From contig CP070771.1 of the NCBI GenBank assembly GCA_020345785.1, positions 486,834-501,242 on the forward strand: a stretch of 14,409 nt of DNA. Direction: 5' to 3'. The notes under the pieces were generated by a model. The model saw only the letters and a program-made list of their open reading frames with translations, was not told the origin of the DNA and did no database searches. The position numbers were made by a program, and so were the translations under genes. The stretch is from Desulfobacterales bacterium. Lineage in GTDB: Bacteria > Desulfobacterota > Desulfobacteria > Desulfobacterales > JAFDCJ01. Position 1 is the stretch's first letter. Each line of letters starts with the position of its first letter. This document shows, piece by piece, positions 12,558-14,409 of this stretch.

Positions 12558-13676
12558 ATGAGAATCAAAGTTTTGCGTAATGGATGGATCGCCCTTATCG
12601 TCTTGACGGTGGCTGTGATACTTTTCGTGCAGCCCCAGTCAACCCTTGCTCAGGAGAAGTTCAAGCTGAAATTCCAGGCCACCTGGACAGCAGGATCGAC
12701 GCTGTACGAAAACTTTCTGATGTTCGCCGATCAGGTGAAGAAGATGTCAGGGGGCAGGCTCGAGATAGAGACCCTTCCCGCCGGGGCCGTCGTGCCGCCG
12801 TTCGAAGTTCTGGATGCCGTTTCCAGAGGTGTCATTGACGGCGGCCATGCCTGGGCCTCTTACTGGGCCGGAAAGGACAAAACCGCGGTGTTGTTCACCG
12901 GGGGCCCGGGGGGCACCTTCGGCATGGACTTTACCGACTATCTCGGTTGGATGTTTGAAGGCGGTGGCCTCGAGCTCTATAACGAATTTTATCAGAAACA
13001 ATTGAAACTGAATGTGGTTCCCTACCCCATCATGTTTGCCGGACCCCAGTCGCTTGGCTGGTTCAAGAAACCCATCAAAAACTGGGACGACTTCAAGGGC
13101 GTGAAGTACCGCGTCGGGGGAATGGCCGGCGAGGTCTTTTCGAAGGCCGGAGCGAGCGTGGTTAACCTGCCCGGTGGAGAGATCCTTCCCGCGGGTGAGC
13201 GCGGCGTCATCGATGCTGCGGAGTGGGTCACCCCCGGTGAGGATATGAAGATGGGCTTGCATGAAGTCTGGAAAAATTACTACCTGCCAGGGATGCACGA
13301 AAACGTCACCGTCGCAGAGTTGCTGGTTAACACGGATGTCTGGAACAAGCTTCCGGAGGATCTCCAGGCAATTGTAGAATCGGCCTGTATTTACACATTC
13401 ATCCGCTGGCAGGCCAAGTTTAACAAGTATAATGCCGAAGCCCTCAAAACGCTGCGGGAGGAGCACGGTGTCACCATAAACAAGACCCCCGAGGATATTC
13501 TGATCACCTTCCTGAAGACCTGGGATAAGATCGCGGCCGAAGAATCCGCCAAGAATCCCTTCTTCAAGAAAACGTTGGAATCCCAGAAGGCGTTCGCCAG
13601 CGTTCTCGTCCCCGCGCGGAGTTTTATGTTCCCCCCTTACTCGTTCGCGGCCGAGTACTACTGGGGCAAGCAATAG
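12558..13676 (+). CDS. dctP: TRAP transporter solute-binding protein, DctP/TakP-like
   Basis: 372-aa periplasmic receptor of a TRAP transporter. A signal peptide spans about residues 1-31 (basic start, hydrophobic IALIVLTVAVILFV, then STLAQ). The mature part has DctP hallmarks: a WTAGSTLYENFLMFADQVKK helix, GGRLEIETLPAGAVVPPFEVLDAVSRGVIDG, and IKNWDDFKGVKYR. Gln164, Arg185, Glu222 and Trp223 occur with spacing matching Gln155, Arg176, Glu214 and Trp215 of the Rhodobacter TakP alpha-keto-acid receptor, which uses these positions for carboxylate and cation binding. I infer a 2-oxo or 2-hydroxy acid ligand. The start has a strong AAAGGAGG RBS. A hairpin separates it from dctQ. Confidence 0.92.
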   Translation: MRIKVLRNGWIALIVLTVAVILFVQPQSTLAQEKFKLKFQATWTAGSTLYENFLMFADQVKKMSGGRLEIETLPAGAVVPPFEVLDAVSRGVIDGGHAWASYWAGKDKTAVLFTGGPGGTFGMDFTDYLGWMFEGGGLELYNEFYQKQLKLNVVPYPIMFAGPQSLGWFKKPIKNWDDFKGVKYRVGGMAGEVFSKAGASVVNLPGGEILPAGERGVIDAAEWVTPGEDMKMGLHEVWKNYYLPGMHENVTVAELLVNTDVWNKLPEDLQAIVESACIYTFIRWQAKFNKYNAEALKTLREEHGVTINKTPEDILITFLKTWDKIAAEESAKNPFFKKTLESQKAFASVLVPARSFMFPPYSFAAEYYWGKQ

Positions 13677-13705
13677 AAGGGTCTGTCGTATAATGCCTTT
13701 TCACA

Positions 13706-13733
13706 AGAGGGGTTGGCGGGAGCTAACCCCTCT
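13706..13733 (+). promoter_or_regulatory. Intercistronic hairpin between dctP and dctQ
   Basis: A 12-bp stem (13706-13717 with 13722-13733, one G-U pair) is capped by GGGA, a GNRA-type tetraloop, with only TGTTTC after it. Such hairpins after binding-protein genes commonly stabilise the upstream message or partly terminate, so that the receptor is made in excess over the membrane subunits. That role is inferred here. Confidence 0.6.
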
Positions 13734-13770
13734 GTTTCAAATTGACTCTGATGAGAATTGGTGCTGAGTA

Positions 13771-14355
13771 ATGGATGAATTGATTGATGAGGAGTTTGTT
13801 CCCAAAAAGGAAGCAGAACCCGAAGGAGAGCCACCTCCCAAGGCCCTGGCAACCGTCATCCGCTTGATTGATACCTATGTCGGGGAACTGTCGGGTAAGA
13901 TATTCATGCTGATGATATTTCCCCTGGTCGGCGGGTCGACTTACGAGGTCATTGCGCGCTATGTCTTCAACGCCCCCACCAAATGGGCCTATGATACATC
14001 CTACATGCTTTACGGGAGCCATTTCATGCTGGGGGCGGCTTACTGCCTTTACAAGAAAGGCCACATCCGCACCGACGTTTTCTATGAAAAATTCTCTGTC
14101 CGCAGGCAGGGATGGCTTGATGCCGCCCTCTACATCTTCTTTTTCTTTCCGGGCATGCTCCTATTTTTCTGGTTTTCAAGCATAGAAGCCCTCCACTCCT
14201 GGGAAATTCTGGAGGAATCTGTCGTCAGTCCCTGGCGTCCTCCCCTGTATCCCTTCAAAACGGTCATTCCGGTTGCAGCTGCTCTGCTCATGATTCAAGG
14301 GGTCTCTGAATTGTTAAAAAGCCTGTATGCAGGTACGCGAGGGAGGTGGTTATGA
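13771..14355 (+). CDS. dctQ: TRAP transporter small permease subunit DctQ
   Basis: 194-aa inner-membrane protein with four predicted helices, near residues 42-60, 75-95, 116-137 and 162-180. KKGHIRTDVFYEKF (95-108), between helices 2 and 3, matches the conserved DctQ GHIRxD motif. An acidic, proline-rich N-terminal stretch of ~25 residues precedes the domain. The RBS is weak, consistent with low expression relative to dctP. The stop overlaps the dctM start by ATGA, indicating translational coupling. Confidence 0.9.
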   Translation: MDELIDEEFVPKKEAEPEGEPPPKALATVIRLIDTYVGELSGKIFMLMIFPLVGGSTYEVIARYVFNAPTKWAYDTSYMLYGSHFMLGAAYCLYKKGHIRTDVFYEKFSVRRQGWLDAALYIFFFFPGMLLFFWFSSIEALHSWEILEESVVSPWRPPLYPFKTVIPVAAALLMIQGVSELLKSLYAGTRGRWL

Positions 14356-14409
14356 GTCCGGAACATCTTGGTCTGGTCCTTTTGGGAGCGCTGCTTACAG
14401 GTATTTTTA
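14352..14409 (+). CDS. dctM: TRAP transporter large permease subunit DctM (5' fragment)
   Basis: The ATG at 14352 overlaps the dctQ stop (ATGA) and has GGGAGG 6 nt upstream. The 19 visible codons read MSPEHLGLVLLGALLTGIF, the start of a first membrane helix as in DctM proteins. The gene runs off the window. Identification rests mainly on position in a dctPQM operon. Confidence 0.75.
   Translation, partial: MSPEHLGLVLLGALLTGIF

Noticed and set aside
12747..13673. 308-aa open frame on the minus strand opposite dctP
   Set aside because: It lies wholly antisense to a well-supported TRAP receptor gene, has no RBS or recognisable domain, and is explained by the codon bias of dctP.

Overview
This window looks like chromosome of an anaerobic Desulfobacterota (deltaproteobacterial) bacterium. 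That is an inference from gene content: an NDP-forming acyl-CoA synthetase subunit, a two-subunit aconitase-X, a BKACE enzyme, a TRAP transporter, and the CACCGCAGAG-type intergenic repeats common in such genomes. No rRNA, tRNA, CRISPR array, transposase or phage gene is visible.

Layout. (1) 218-7599, plus strand, is a metabolic block: NDP-forming acyl-CoA synthetase alpha subunit; aconitase-X large and small subunits; a 3-hydroxyacyl-CoA dehydrogenase-family enzyme; a beta-keto acid cleavage enzyme (BKACE, DUF849); and a class III PLP enzyme. Two diverged direct copies of a ~400-bp repeat (1588-1996 and 4765-5166) bracket the aconitase-X/dehydrogenase trio, and each copy is the 5' leader of the next gene. 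(2) 7591-9722, minus strand: an AMP-forming acyl-CoA ligase, converging with a 9-bp overlap on the PLP enzyme gene, and a universal stress protein. (3) 9859-10873: two convergent paralogous 98-aa single-pass membrane proteins separated by repeat-rich DNA. (4) 11367-11870: a lone receiver-domain response regulator with an unusual C-terminal tail. (5) 12393-14409: a short leader ORF and terminator, then a TRAP operon (dctP, dctQ, start of dctM) whose binding protein carries the residue pattern of alpha-keto-acid receptors.

How the genes may work together (inference). Dehydratase, dehydrogenase, BKACE, PLP enzyme and CoA ligases suggest a catabolic route: a hydroxy acid, perhaps amino-substituted, is made by or fed through aconitase-X, oxidised to a 3-oxo acid, cleaved with acetyl-CoA to acetoacetate plus a new acyl-CoA, and linked to energy conservation by the ADP-forming synthetase. 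The layout recalls carnitine and lysine-fermentation cleavage modules, but aconitase-X with BKACE is not a combination I can assign to a known pathway. The dehydrogenase also lacks the usual catalytic histidine.

The most unusual non-coding signal is inside the ~400-bp repeats. Each copy carries two hairpins with invariant sequence whose 7-nt loops are perfectly complementary. The first hairpin overlaps the ribosome-binding site and start codon of a 17-codon ORF kept in frame in both copies.
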